A DNA stretch of 64,000 nucleotides from Dermacentor variabilis (GCF_050947875.1 NC_134570.1:101288122-101352121), one strand, 5' to 3'. Positions 37,700 through 50,108 are shown, numbered from the stretch's first letter. Translations and numbers: made by a program. Notes: generated by a model not told the origin, from the sequence alone.

Positions 37700-38500
37700 A
37701 AACACCAGGCTAGAAGCTGTTGATGTGTAACCTCGGATACAGGTCTTACGACGAGTGTGTTCGCGCACAGGCCAAGGTGGCTGGTATGACGCATGTCGAA
37801 ATGAGCAATTTGCCCCATAAGATTCAGCTCGCTCGGGACAAGCCCTACATGAATGGTGCCGTCGGTGTTCCTCGAGAGATTAAGTGCAGGAAAGGCTACG
37901 GGCGCGATGCAGTGCGCATTCGAGGGAAATTTGATGTGCCACATACGCACCATCTTACTCCGATCAAAGCCGAGTCCCTCGCGCATGCTGCTCTGAGACG
38001 GGGATCAAGTGCATGGCGGACTGGGTGCCCATAAATATCCTTACCTGCACCCTCACCCTGGATAGAAAGACTGGACTGAGTTGCCAAAGAAGGCAGTTTC
38101 CGGTGGTTCAAGCTAATGCGGTCACCGTACCTACTGGGGACGGAATCGTTGTCGCCGCCGCGTACGTTCATCCTGGAACGTCAACCAAGGACCTAGAAGA
38201 ATTTATGAATGACAGATTTGGGTGGATCCTTCCGATGGACACTAATCCCATTGTCATTGTGGGTGGCTTTAACGTCGATGCTTCTCGACCCTACAGAAAG
38301 TGGATCTTGGCATTTTTCTTGGGAAGCTTCAGCCTGCAATGTTACACGAAGATTGACGTATACACGGCGCACCATCTGCATTGCATAGATGTAACGTTCG
38401 CTAAGACTGCCAGCGTCATCGCAGAATCCATGGCCGTCTATCATAGCGACCACAAAACTATAACTATACTTTGGTCAGGAAATAAATGTTACTAAAATAA
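37700..38500 (+). mobile_element. Helitron relic: PIF1-type helicase end joined to an endonuclease-like domain
   Basis: Plus-strand coding resembles the C-terminus of Helitron-encoded PIF1 helicases: CVRAQAKVAGMTHVEMSNLP, IQLARDKPYM, NGAVGVPREI, and after a frameshift near 38010 ADWVPI, LDRKTGLSCQRRQFPVVQAN and AVTV. The segment expected between DKPYM and NGAVG is deleted. Where the helicase should continue with its HKSQG motif, the ORF (38013-38495) turns into an exonuclease/endonuclease/phosphatase-like sequence with YVHPGTS, VGGFNVD (normally GDFN), IDVTF and YHSDHKTI. The GDFN Asp is Gly, so the nuclease is probably dead. Helitron origin is inferred from the helicase match. Confidence 0.65.
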
Positions 38501-40924
38501 ACGTAAATAAGTGCATACTTGTGCAACATTGTGTTGATGTGATATTTTATTTTCATTATTGTTATATACAGCTCCACTGGAGATCGTGTTTCACTGAGTG
38601 GAATTGCTCGAATATATTTTTATTTAGAATGTAGTGCCTCAAGGAAACCCATGCGGACAAAATTATGCAGAAGCCCACTAGGACCTGCCTTATAATCGCA
38701 GTGTGCTTCCGACACCTAAAACCGCATTATTTTTAACAGCAGCCGGATGTCCACACGATTCGGTACGGTTCGCGATGAAAGTTTGAACACAAGGCGCCTA
38801 GCGCTGCCTCATGTGTCGTTGCCGGAAGCCACCGTTCTCTTGTAATCTCTCCGACCACTGACCAAGTGCCTCTAAAGCAATTGTGCTCTAGTCACTTTTT
38901 CGCGTCGTTTTGATGTGAATGCCTCAAATGGCCCGATAAGAGAAAAAGCCGGCGGCTTCTGTAGCAGCCCAACCTCCCATTAGGTGCGACGCCACGCCTC
39001 GCGCACAGGGGACGCTGGCTCGCGCTCGCTTTTTCGGAACTGGACGGAGCCCAGCGACAACAATGTAGCAAAGGGGGCGAAAGGAAACACTCGCTGGCGC
39101 AATATTGTGTTAGAGGAGAGGGTATTGTGGTGAGGCCACGTAACCCTCGCTCTCGGAGTCCTGTGTTATCTCCGCGTTCTTTCCTCACGCAAGCTCTCGC
39201 CTCCGTTATAATGCGACTTGGTAAAGCCAAATCAAAGCAGGCGAAGCGTGTAAACGTCGTTGGTCTCAACGCGCTCGCTTGCCTACGAGGTGTTCATAAC
39301 TAAAGAACCGCTATGCGGAGTTCAAAGGCACATTCGCCACTCATAAGAAGTGCTTCAGGCATCCTCTAATTTTTAATGCGGAACCTATACATGCCCATTA
39401 CACGAAAACGGACGTCGTCGGCTTCGCCACCGAGCGATGGTACCAAAATTGGCCGAAGGCGCATAGAATAAAAACGCATCAAAAATGCTCGGACTGACGT
39501 CAAATTTGACAAGGAGTTGCCTGTAAGCAAAGAAAATTATACGCTTCGGAAAGAGAGTTTTGTAAATTTCGTTCTGGCTTTGCATCGAACCCGTGCGTCC
39601 GGGGTGCGAGCCGAGCACGCTTCCTCGACGTCACGACGGCCCCGTGGTTTTGGTTGTCCAAAGGTGTGCCTATAGTGCATGCGTCATTGCACAGGTCACG
39701 TCGCAGCCACCTAGCTGACTAAACGTGTGACCTTGAGTTGTGCGTGTGTGATTGGGCACGCGACGGCACAGCCCAATCGCCACGGGGAGGAATTCGCACG
39801 ACGACATGAGTGCATAAAATGAGGGTATAATATAAAAATGCAGTAACATCGAATTGAACGTCGGTGAGCAGTCCTTGAAGTCATGAACTGCTCGCGGCCA
39901 AGCGAGCACATTAAGACGCTTGCGCGTTTTGATTTGGCCTTATCGAAGCGCAGTTAGAAAGCAGGTGAGAGCTTTCGCAGACAAAGGAACGTGCGGAAAC
40001 AAGCATTTCGCCAACGGGAATATAAAGCTTTTGCATTCCCATACGTAAGCAGTCTTGAATATCTCTGCCGCACATTTTTGTTTTGTTTTGTTTTATAAAA
40101 GGGTTTGCCGCTTTACAGGGAACAGTAAGGAAACATATAACCTGCACACTGTCGCTGTCTTCTTCTTCAAGACGTGACCGAAATACTTGAATAGCTGTGT
40201 GCGATCTCAGAGATAGCATGTAATTGCGTGCAACTACAAGGCACGAGTGTACGGCAAAGGGCGCGTGACACCTCGTTAATTCTAATCTGCTGGAGCAGTC
40301 GCTAGCGCACTGCGTAATAAAATTGCCGTGTAAAATTATTTAGCAATACCTTTCGTTTCGAAACAGCCGCAATAAACCCGCAACCCGATAGCACCGCAAT
40401 ACGCGACTATGTTAATCTGGGTAGAGTACCTAAGTTGCTTCTTCGTTGCTGATCTTGGTTTAAACTGTGATCAAATCTTCGTACTCACGTAGTCGTGGGT
40501 AGCAATCTTAACTGCTGATATTCCTCTCAAACATGGTTAAATGAAATTAATAAAATTGTTGGAGTCTTGCTTGCTAAAACCACGCTATGAATATGAGGCA
40601 CGCAGTACTGAGGGACTCACAATTCATTTTGACGACCAGGTGTTCTTTAACGGGGCCATATTCACGGTGCACGAGCGCTTTTTGCATTTCGCCTAAATCG
40701 AAATACGGCCTGCGTAGCACTATCCATATCTTCAGCAGCGCGACGCCACAGGCGCTAAGCCACTGCGGCGGGTTCTTCACAGTCATGAGATCGCCGAAGA
40801 ATTTGAGGAATCCGAAGAAGGCGAAACATTTCAGCATTTTTGTTGTGGAAGGATTAGCGCTTCTTTGAAATACCGCTCTTTATTTTAAGATGCTTACATT
40901 CCATTCGCAAGCCTAAGAAAAAGA
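38501..40924. other. No gene seen
   Basis: GC-richer stretches at 38780-39300 and 40580-40870 have ORFs on both strands (for example 39269-38892 minus and 40837-40574 minus) and may be old repeat. No domain was recognised. Confidence 0.4.
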
Positions 40925-41034
<110 letters not shown>

Positions 41035-41716
41035 GTAAATGCGACTGAATATGCATTGCTGCTGCGCCTTTTATATTACCATGATTATTTCAAGCTTCGT
41101 CTTGAATTGTGTCAGAAACTTGCGAAGCAGTGGTTTCCACAAGCAAAAGAAGAAGAAAAAAGAAAGAGATATATATCTGATCGATGTTTTATGGCGTGCG
41201 ACTTAAGTATTTTAGTTCGCTTAGCGGTGTTCGGGTCAGCGCGTTTGCCATATTTGTCCTTATCAAGCTACCTGCATCCAGCTTTTGATTTTATTTCTTC
41301 TTCATGAAACGTTTTCTAATATCGTCACATTGTCCCACCCAAAAGGCGTTTATTTAGATGCTGTGCGTGGTAGTGAAGACGGCCTTGATTCAACCACGTA
41401 TCTCTCGAGATTGAGTCAGCCAGCCGAACGTCGTCTTTCTATCCTCAACCCCTCTTGCATGCCTCATATTCTCTTAAGCCGTAAACTCAAAGCGCACATA
41501 AGGATGTAACGTTTCTGCGCAGACGAAGCCCGCAGGGCGAGTGAGAGAGGCTATCGAGAATTATAGGGCTCTAAACGGTCGACATGGGGAACGTCAGTGT
41601 TTGCTGAACGTCGGCCATTTGATGTGAGGTACTATTTGAGGTACTATGTGAGGTATGCAATGTGGTAGGTCAATTTAGACGATCCATAATAACATATCGT
41701 CAAACATAGCACGCCA

Positions 41717-42136
41717 TCAGCTTTTCACATAACCCAGGCTTTCTGGTTTGCTGAACCACAATAAATAACCAGGTTCATATGTCACGTATCGGTGTCGGCT
41801 GGAGTAGCGTGCTCTCGAGAGATCTCGTGTAACAAGAGAGCGCAAATAAGCCATTTGTTGGGCCTCTTCAGCAAGGAAGACGATCTCGTATATGGAATTA
41901 TTATCGTGTTTGAAAACAGGGAAGATAGTGTGTAGCGCATAGGGAACAAATGTCAGCATGAAGAAGAAACAAGTAACTGTAGCCCGTAGTTTTGTGCTGC
42001 GAGGTATAAAGGCGTACGTAATGAAATGTAGCACACGGTCCCAGTCATTTTGATCTAACGCGACTATATAGACGGTGTCTAGGGCCTGTATCCGAGGTAA
42101 TTGGTACGGCGACATTTCAAGGCAGGTAATGTACAA
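41717..42136 (-). mobile_element. Ty3/gypsy integrase C-terminal relic
   Basis: One open frame of 139 codons reads DQNDWDRVLHFITYAF, a degraded middle, LHTIFP, AEEAQQMAYLRSLVTRD, YSSRHRYVTYEPGYLLWF. This is the order of the Ty3/gypsy integrase core end and PGDLVW-type C-terminal domain. Several conserved positions are altered (TYAF lacks the following Asn). It ends at SLGYVKS and stops where the C-terminal domain should continue. Confidence 0.78.
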
Positions 42137-42215
42137 AATACACGAACCGAGAAAAGAATGAGGGCATAGAGAGCGCTCTCTATGTCCTAATTATCTTCAC
42201 TGTCGGTAGTTTTCA

Positions 42216-42382
42216 CTGCGGCAAGCTGTTTTTTCATCCACTTAAATTACCATTAATACATCGTTTCTTTATTTCATTTATTAAGCGCAAGTAATTTCCC
42301 CTATGTTGACCTAGGTGTCAGTGTTTGTTGGCTTCTTATGATATGACTAATAAAAATCGGGCCCCCGGTTAACCCCCTTTCT
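42216..42382 (+). mobile_element. SINE copy, body only
   Basis: CTGCGGCAAGCTGTTTTTTC, CATCCAC, TTCATTTATTAAGCGCAAG, CTATGTTGACC..GTGTCAGTG and an end with GGGCCC..GGTTAACCCCC. Same body as 28886-29216 and 51735-52072. The tRNA-like head is missing. Confidence 0.75.
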
Positions 42383-43090
42383 TCTTGTTCATATACGGCA
42401 TAGAAATACAGCAGAAATTCTTTATGTTTCTTTTAAATGGAGAGATGATAAACATAAAAGGACGACAAATGGGACAAAAAGCTTTCCTCACTAAAATCTA
42501 CACCCTCCGCATTACGCGTGCCATGCATCACCAATTAAAATACCCCTGTGCACATTCTTCATACCCTATTCTTATTTACTTGATTACTTGAAGCAACGCC
42601 GCACGCGGCAAAGGAGGCAGCCGTGGAACATCCATTAAATCGCCGGCGTCTCATAGTACACTGGCGCTTGGGAGTCGCCAATTGGCCAGTAAAAGCCTCT
42701 AGGCCTCACCGCATCAAGGCTGTCAATGACGAGCGCCTTCTTGTGCAACAAGTGAGAAAACTAAAGGTGTTAAAAACACTCAATGTTTCGTTAGTTAGGA
42801 ACATACTGGGATACTGAAGTACAAGTTTTTGTACCTCACCGAAATATAAGTTTGCTGGACCTATATGAGCTGCAGCTTCGCCCAAGTGCTTCCTATAAAT
42901 TTAGATTTGTGGCGAGATGTCAAGTTTACCATATTCATTTGCGTGTACATCGGTTTGCTTCCTTTTTTTTTTGTTTCCGCAGCCACTGAGTTTGTGAACA
43001 CTGTTCTTCTGGTTTAATTTCTGTGCTCGTAGCCTACAGGCATTTGCCACGTGCCCCTTCCCAGGTTATGAAGGCTACTTTTGCGACACC
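42383..43090. other. No gene seen
   Basis: AT-rich. Two short ORFs without motifs. Confidence 0.45.
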
Positions 43091-43101
43091 TTTCTCTGAC
43101 T

Positions 43102-43200
43102 TACATCGGTCACAATAAGCTACTAGCTTCTGCGTATCCAGTGCGAGCGTATGGCTACGGATCCGGCTACCCACTTAATGACCTACATAATATCATGTGA
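43102..43200 (+). pseudogene. Possible relic of the Gly/Tyr-rich family
   Basis: An open stretch reads LASAYPVRAYGYGSGYPLND and continues eight more codons to LHNIM before TGA at 43198-43200. LASAYP and AYGYGSGYP recall the middle of the family (PLASVSSYGYG, PAYGYGLGS), but no signal peptide, promoter or C-terminus was found nearby. It could be chance low complexity. Confidence 0.25.
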
Positions 43201-43999
43201 CTGAAAGTGGAAATAAGCTTTTTTCAAACCGTTACTTCACCTTTTCTTCTAAAAAAGATCTCCTTGGTCATATATTTCTCGAATATGTAAATAATAAAGC
43301 ACGCTGTTTTTCTATGATAACAACTATTGCACATGTGCTTTTTCTTTATATGCATGTAAAATCCCCCTAAGAATAACTCTGATACTATTGAAAGACGCAT
43401 ACTTGTCTTCCTTTGTACTATAGCTTTCAAATAATTTGAACAAGTTGGAATAGTTCAACAACCTAGGAGAGCAATATTAAGAAGAAACAAGAGCTGAAAC
43501 CTTCACAGTTTGGCGAAGTTCGGAAAAACTGTCATTCGGCGGCATGCGATCAGCCAATGGCTTCCATAGGATTATTCACATTCTCGTGGGATTCACTGAT
43601 TGATATTTCTTTTCCCACTTTTCTTGAAATGGAATACAAAAGCTGCTCTGAACATCAAGACGATAAAGAATCGGAACTGAATAGCGACATTATAGCTCAT
43701 GCTCTTGCAGAAAACAATTTCTTTACTTCATTTAGCACCTTCTCGCGAGGAAATGCTAATCTCGCATCCATCTCATTGTATTCAACTGAACGATATATTA
43801 TATTAACACGTGAACCATGCACAAACTTCTTTCATTACCATTCTGGCAAAGCTTTGTCGCCTTCTTGAATCTTTGGTAACCAGTAGTTTGACAGCTGTAA
43901 ACATAATCGCGACAGGAGTTAACTTAATTCTCTTTAGCCGTGAGCCAGCCTTCGTCATGGGCGAATAAACGCGCCGATCGCAGTCTTCATATCCAATGC
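43201..43999. other. No gene seen
   Basis: ORF 43557-43868 (103 codons) has no recognised motif. Confidence 0.4.
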
Positions 44000-44275
44000 A
44001 CTCCAAAGCAAATCCTATACCCTCCTGCGTCTTTCAAGGTCCTCTGACCTTGCATCGCGCTATTCAAAGGAGCGCAGAACGTGATCTGTGTTCAACACGA
44101 CAGTTGTCGCCCTAAGCACCATGCACACATAAAATAGACAAATGCCCCGCGGGAATCTCCAGCTGTTCTCACTGAATAGGAAGGTAAGCACACTCAAGTA
44201 GCAGTACGAATGCGAAACATTGAGGCAATGAAAAGAAAGTGACGGTGTAAATACGGGGAATAACCCCATTAATTC
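44000..44275. repeat. Diverged duplicate block, copy 2, just upstream of gene E
   Basis: Aligns with 31600-31870 in the same orientation. It ends about 120 bp before the gene E TATA box. Confidence 0.6.
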
Positions 44276-44392
44276 ACCTTTTACGTCGTCACAGACTCAA
44301 CGGATCTGGCAAGAACAGGCCGGTAGGTTGTTGCTGTGCATTCAGGGATATTTGACTCCTTGGGGCTGGCAGCATTGAAGTGCGCCACCACG

Positions 44393-44427
44393 TATAAAAA
44401 GGCCGACCCGTGCACTCTACAGCCAGG
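44393..44427 (+). promoter_or_regulatory. Core promoter of gene E
   Basis: TATAAAAAGG starts at 44393, 71 bp before the ATG. CCAGG at 44423-44427 sits 30 bp after the TATA start, the same offset as in gene C, predicting a 5' UTR of about 39 nt. The initiator match is weaker than in B, D and F. Confidence 0.68.
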
Positions 44428-44463
44428 ATTTAGTTCTTCACTAGCTGGTCTGCCCTTTCGACC

Positions 44464-47400
44464 ATGGTAAGCACATCCCTTGTGCGTCTACGCTAATTTG
44501 CCTCTTAGCGCCGTGAGCAACCGTTTCATTGTACTCTCGCATATAAATGCAGCCTTCAAATTTACGAAAAAAATGGCTGAACTAGTAAGTTTTATGTTCC
44601 AATCGCTGCAAGTAGGAAAAGATAGTGCTGTGCTACAGTTGCTAATGTGACAACACTTCAGATGTTATAAGCAACCACCAAATTCAATTCAGCTGTAACC
44701 CTCGAAAACGTATCATGGCGTAGCTAAAATATATGGTTGTTCCCTCTTTCATAGGAATCGGTAGAACACGAAAGTGAAGCGCATCTTCACAGAGGCTGTT
44801 GAATGTTTGCTTCGGGAACTGACGCTCCGCTGTGGCAAAAGGGGCACGATTTGCGGGCCGGCGATCATGTGTAGTTTCGCTTGGTGCGCGGAGCCCACGA
44901 TGGCGAGCGCCGTCCAGCTGCCGAGTCGCTTTGGCGACAGTACGGGTGTTTTGGTCAGACTCCGTCGTTTCTTCAGCAGCCAGTTGGGTGGCGACGCACT
45001 CAGCTTCGGGAGTGCGTGTGGCAGGGTTCGCAGCAAGTGCTGTGCACCCGCCAAGGCGGTATGCTTCACGCCAGCGAGATTCGCCCGTCGACGCCGTTGC
45101 CTTTCTGTGCCGCTGAGCGTAGAATGTTTCTTAGTTGGTGCCATCACAAGGCGAAGCAGTAGGCGCCGTGTAAGCATTGCTGATGCGTGCTGAAGCTGCA
45201 CTGAGCGTCCCCTTTGTAACGGGGTGGTGGGTTGCGCCCCCAAGCTCTTGCTTGCCATTATACTGCCTAATGTCCCACCTAGGTTAAAAAAAGAAAAAAA
45301 AACACACTATGAACTCCCACAACCAAATTATCTTACCCCTATTGCGAAATTCGCTTTTGTACGACTTGGGTTTTTGTAGTTCCCCTACATTTCTTCCACC
45401 AATTTTCCCATCGCCTCTTACTGATCTCTATAGCGGACATGCGTTGTGACAACCGAGGTGCTACCTCTCGGCACTCGTTAGTGTCACTATGCAGTACTAT
45501 TCCAGTACAGCATAGCAGCCCTTCGCTTTACCGCTCCTAGATGGCGGTGCCATCGCTGTTAAGAAAACTTGTTTTACTCGCTGACGCTGAATGACACATC
45601 CATTACATAAATTTCATCACGGACCCCAGCATAAAACACTTTAGCGTTAATTTTTAACATAGACTGCAGGAAAAGAAACACCGTTATATAAAATACTACC
45701 TACCAAGAAACTTTTCTGGTCACACGTGCAAAAAGGTCAGCTAAACCACAAGAAAAGCTGAGCTAAATGTAATCCTTACAACTGTTCTGTATTCCTCGTC
45801 TCATGGGTTTAAGTTCTTACGCAGGATAAGTTGTGCGTGCTCAGCGCGAACCCAAGTAGTACGAGGAGGACAACAAACAGCGTTTGTATACGTCCCTCTG
45901 TACCCACGCCCTCAGACTATATAAGTTGCTAAACTCACAGTTGTTACTGATGAACTTTGTTCGTCGCTATTGTTGCAGTCATGAGTGAAAGGAAACGTTT
46001 CTAAAGAGTGGAGAAAACTGATATGTGCCTCTGGCTACTTTGGTTGATATCTCATTTCTAAATAAGTAGGAGTGCTTCAGACATAAACTGCGTAAATGCT
46101 GAAATGACTTTCAACATCGTCCTATCGTAATTTCGTATCGAGGAGGAGGGCAAAGCACGCGTGAGCCGGCCTCGCTGTAATTTGTCTGAAATATTTACAA
46201 CATAGGTAGACAATGACGGAAAAGTCACAATAAATGCGAGAAAACTCGTTCATAGGAGTTTGCGATCACTTCATTAACAATAAAGAGTGCATCGCATGCT
46301 TCTGCAGGAGTAAAACATTATAAGACGATTTGAAATAGTTCCCGACATCAGACTTTCTGCACATATCGCGCTAAATACTTCTATAGCTGCGACGTCGCTA
46401 CAATGCGAACATATACGATGTTCTTCTAGCCACGGATTTCTTGTATTGTTCTTACATATACATTGTGTATAATAAGGTATTGTATTGTATTGCATTTTAT
46501 TGTATTGTACTACAAAACCGCAGTTCCGCACTTGCCTGCTCCTTGCTCTGGCCACTTGTGCCTTTGCTGGCTATGCCGGTTACCCATACGGCTACTCCCT
46601 GGCTGCACCTGCCTACGGTGCTTACCATGCCCCGCTCGCCGCATTGTCCACCGTGCACCATGCCCCAGCACTAGGCTACGGCTACGGATTTCCCGCCTAC
46701 GGATACGGTCTTGGCAGCTACGGTCTGAGCTATGGCTATGGCCTGGGCGGGCTCGGCTACTCTACTTTCCTCCGCAAGAAATGTGAGAAAACTGAGCAAA
46801 AATTCTCTTTACTATGGTAATACTGAAAACAAGGATAGACTTGGAATTGAGCATGAGGGCCAGAAACAACGGCCAGAAGCGAAATAAGGTGCCCGAAGCT
46901 GAATTTCCTACTTCGATATTGCAATGTTGTCCTACACGTCGCTAAACGTCATGTCTCTTTAAAGAACAGCAACAGATGGACGGATTCAACGAATGTTGCA
47001 CAGAAATTAACACCACATATATGACATTCTCCAATGAAGTTGGTGGTCGTATGAGCATGCGTAAACTAATTGCTATATTCGGGTTTTATTTCCATCGAGA
47101 CATGAAGTTAAACGTTCTTTCATTCTTTCCAAGACCAAAAGAAATAGGAACTTATAGCTGCCCTTACCAGCTCTGCTCTTCTTTATTGGGTGATTGTTAA
47201 TTGAATAAAAAATTGCAAATTGCCCTATGAAGTGTGGTACTTAATTTGAACATAACTAGGAGCTTTTGAGTTCTGAGACTTACTGTTTGACGCAACACAA
47301 CTAGGATTACTGATAGCTGGAGCTCTATGTGAATGGTAGTATAAGCTTTGAGGTCGCGAAAGGTGCTTCTGAACGGCTTGCACGTAATCACCATGGCAGT

Positions 47401-47716
47401 TTCTGAGGATTTGCGTATGAGCGCTTTCCACTGAGGATTTTATGTGCGTTCGCTTTTCGCTTTGTCAAAGAGAATGTACTAATAATTCCGAGTTATTTCA
47501 AAACGCATGCGGCAAATTTCGAGAAACACTTAAAGCAAGGAAGAAAGACAGGGTCTTAGGAAACCTTAAAGTATAGTTCGCAAACAATACATTCAAATGC
47601 TTGAGCTACGTTTGTTATACGGAGAAGCTCCTAGACTGCAACGAAACAATATGTGCCTGTCATTGCACACTGTTGTCACAGCTTGCTTTATTATGCTGTT
47701 TTGTTTTATTTCAGAG
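44464..47716 (+). CDS. Gene E: small secreted Gly/Tyr-rich protein, GYAGYP/RKK subfamily
   Basis: Coding parts are ATG 44464-44466 (then GTAAGC), exon 2 46524-46782 (259 nt) and the last two stop bases 47715-47716, giving T|AG; 87 residues, the longest member. A signal peptide (FRTCLLLALATCAFA after Met) is followed by GYAGYPYGYSLAAPAYGAYH, APLAALSTVHHAPALGYGYG, YGYGLGSYGLSYGYGLGGLGY and STFLRKK. Its closest relative in the window is gene C. Intron 1 is 2,057 bp and holds a GC-rich repeat (about 44750-45290). The exon 2 acceptor follows a degenerate TATTG repeat rather than a normal pyrimidine tract, so splicing may be weak, although exon 2 itself is intact. The mature protein is basic and Cys-free; a secreted structural role is inferred. 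Confidence 0.84.
44750..45290 (-). repeat. GC-rich repeat with Arg/Ala-rich coding remnant, inside intron 1 of gene E
   Basis: GC content jumps above the AT-rich surroundings. On the minus strand one frame stays open for over 110 codons from about 45105 and reads ESRWREAYRLGGCTALAANP, then TRTPEAECVATQLAAEETTE, then ATRQLDGARHRGLRAPSETT. A neighbouring frame is open for 169 codons. The flank CCTAATGTCCCACCTAGG and the A-rich end near 45285-45302 look like a repeat boundary. I read this as mobile-element debris; the family is not certain. Confidence 0.5.
45303..46440. other. Rest of intron 1 of gene E
   Basis: AT-rich. No additional exon was recognised. Confidence 0.5.
46470..46511. repeat. 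Degenerate TATTG repeat next to the gene E exon 2 acceptor
   Basis: Several TATTG units in a row end about 12 bp before the acceptor ACCGCAG. Confidence 0.8.
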
Positions 47717-47765
47717 AGACGTCGCCGTGGACACATGCGCTTGAATAAAGTGACGGAAACGTATA
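47715..47765 (+). terminator. 3' exon and poly(A) signal of gene E
   Basis: A T-rich tract ending TTTCAG precedes AGAGACG at 47715, so the split stop becomes T|AG. AATAAA at 47744-47749 is only about 30 nt into the exon. Confidence 0.62.
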
Positions 47766-49599
47766 CACTTTGCTTTGTCATTTATTGCACTTTGTCTAAG
47801 TTGAGTTTAGGCATCATTGAGGGTTACCCTTTTTCGCTAATGCAGGCCGCGTAGCGCAAACAATATCAGTCCTTAGCCGTACCTAAACCGACAGCACTTT
47901 CTTAGAGAGATATTTTTGCTCTTTAGCGTAAACATAGTTACGTCTACCTAGCATAACTCCAGAGAAAATGTAACAGTGCTGCATTTTGTTCCTACGAGCA
48001 ATGCCGCAAGCACAACAAACAAAAGCTTAGTTTTTACTGTCCTTGTAGTGTAATAAGTAGAGCAAGAATATCAACATTTTGTTTGTGTACGTGCGTGTGT
48101 GTGCTTCTGAAAGTAAAAGAGAGCGACAGCAACGCTACTGGCGACAACTCATTGAAGATTATGAGGGAATGAAAAAAAACACAGAACAAGCACATAAGTT
48201 TAGATTTAAAGTCATCACATAGCGGCTCATCCACATGGACTGGGAGAGCGATTATTATTTGTGCACGTTAGCGGTCAAACTACCTTGTCGCTATCCATCA
48301 TAAGAAGCTTATTAGGAGCTCCTTTAACCAGCACCTGTGTAATAATAATCCTGATGACGGCGTATTGAGGAATGAGGAAGCTGAAGCCATACACACGTTT
48401 CATGTGCATTTAACATAAGGAAATTTGTTTTTCTGTTCGCTGTCGACTGCCAATTATTGACATGAATAATGTATGACAATGCAAGTGACACAGCGTATCT
48501 ATGGCTAATAAAAATATCGAACAGGTAAAAAGAGCAACCACAAATAGCTGAAAGTTAATAATCGGTATATTGTGTTTAAGCTAAGCGGAAATAGAATGTC
48601 CGTTCGAGTTTATTTACTTTAGTAGGTTGTGCTTGTTTTTTTTTATATCATACAAATACATGTAGAGTTGCTTTATAGTTTTTATAATTGCTTCGTCACA
48701 AAGAATCTTTGTTTATATATGGCAGCAGATCCATGGTTAATATAAAGAAAACATGCATTCTTTACTGGTATGAGATTTCTAGGGATAAACTTACAATTGA
48801 CTTACTAACGCCTTAATAGACATCGATCGCGTAAACAGAAAAGGTTTACTTGCCATGCGTGGCACTTTCTGTAAACGCCCATACATCAACCATTTTCGCG
48901 AATGCTAAAGAAATAACTGAGCTATAAAAGTAAGTACTAACTTTCTTCATAATAATTCATATTACTTTAAAAATATAGCTATGTACCCTATAATACGTCG
49001 TGCTTGCCGGCATAATCCAGGCGTTTCTACGTCCTTTGCGGTAGTCTCTGCGTCCCGTTGTTAACAAATTCAACATATGATTGTCCATTTAACACTCTTG
49101 TGCTCGTTCTGTTGAATTAATGCGATGATCGGTGGTTTCGCTCTAACACAATAGAAGACACCACTTCCTTATTGTCACTTCACTTATAGCAGATTTTTTT
49201 TTCTTTTCAAGAGTGTTCGTATAAATTTCCTGCAATCCACATGATTTAAAGAACGCCAAGCTTTTGTTCTCGGCTTTTTCCTAAACGAGCTTGGAACATT
49301 CCTTCTTCAACCAGTGTTCATCCTATTGTCCCACTGCACAAGAAATGAAGAGATTACACTCCAGGCCACCATACATAAAACAACATAGCTGCCTAAAGTG
49401 AGCCAAAGTTGTTCTGTCCAAGCAACATATTTGTTGAGGGTGAATCCCGTCAATGGCACCCCTCCTTAGAGCTCATAACAATATACCTCGTGTGATTTGT
49501 TCAAATGCTTCTGAAAGTTATGTCAGAACAGCCATGGTGAACCTAACTTCGATTGAAAAAATACCTGTGTGGATCACATGAAGTTTCACGCTATTTTAC
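47766..49599. other. No gene seen
   Basis: AT-rich with only short ORFs. Confidence 0.5.
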
Positions 49600-49925
49600 G
49601 GTTGAAGAAACCTCAAGCGAGCGGTGAAGTACACGAGCACAGTGAACTCAATATTTTACTGAGAAATATGTCTCAAGTGTAGGCGATGATACGAGAACCT
49701 CGTCTACGTGGCACAGACATATTTACCATTTGAACCCTTCAGGCAAAGAGTCCGTCATGCGTTGGAGCGTTTCTGACGTGTTGCATAGACCGAATGGCGT
49801 AACTTTGAATTGATATAGACCATCAGGGGTGACGATCGCAATCTTCGCTTGAACCTTTTCATCCACAGAAATTTGCCAATAGCCAGACCGCAGGTCTAGT
49901 TTCCGATTTCACCACTGCGACCGGG
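49600..49925 (-). mobile_element. Ty3/gypsy reverse transcriptase relic
   Basis: The minus strand reads RKLDLRSGYWQISVDEKVQA, KIAIVTPDGLYQFKVTPFGL, CNTSETLQRMTDSLPEGFKW, stop, ICLCHVDEVLVSSPT. This is the Ty3/gypsy RT palm. The catalytic YLDD-type box reads HVDE and a stop breaks the frame. Confidence 0.82.
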
Positions 49926-50108
49926 TTCACTCTGTTCTGTTTTCTATTCTTGTGTTTGTTTCAACCGCACAACCGCACTCCAGATGCCTTTCCTAGAAAA
50001 AGCGAAGTGGACCCTTCCTCTTGCCGGAATGGAGAGCGGAAACGGCAGCCCCTCGGCTTCACCACCTCGACGGAGGCAAACTTTGCCCTAGGCGATTGAT
50101 GAAGAGCA

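Noticed and set aside
38892..39269. Arg/Ser-rich minus-strand ORF of 125 codons
   Set aside because: GC-rich low-complexity stretch without motif; likely repeat-derived.
40574..40868. Overlapping ORFs on both strands, about 90 codons each
   Set aside because: No motif on either strand and no gene signals; possibly an old transposon.
44774..45193. Plus-strand ORFs of 139 and 94 codons in the GC-rich block
   Set aside because: Mirror frames of the minus-strand open region with no motif of their own.
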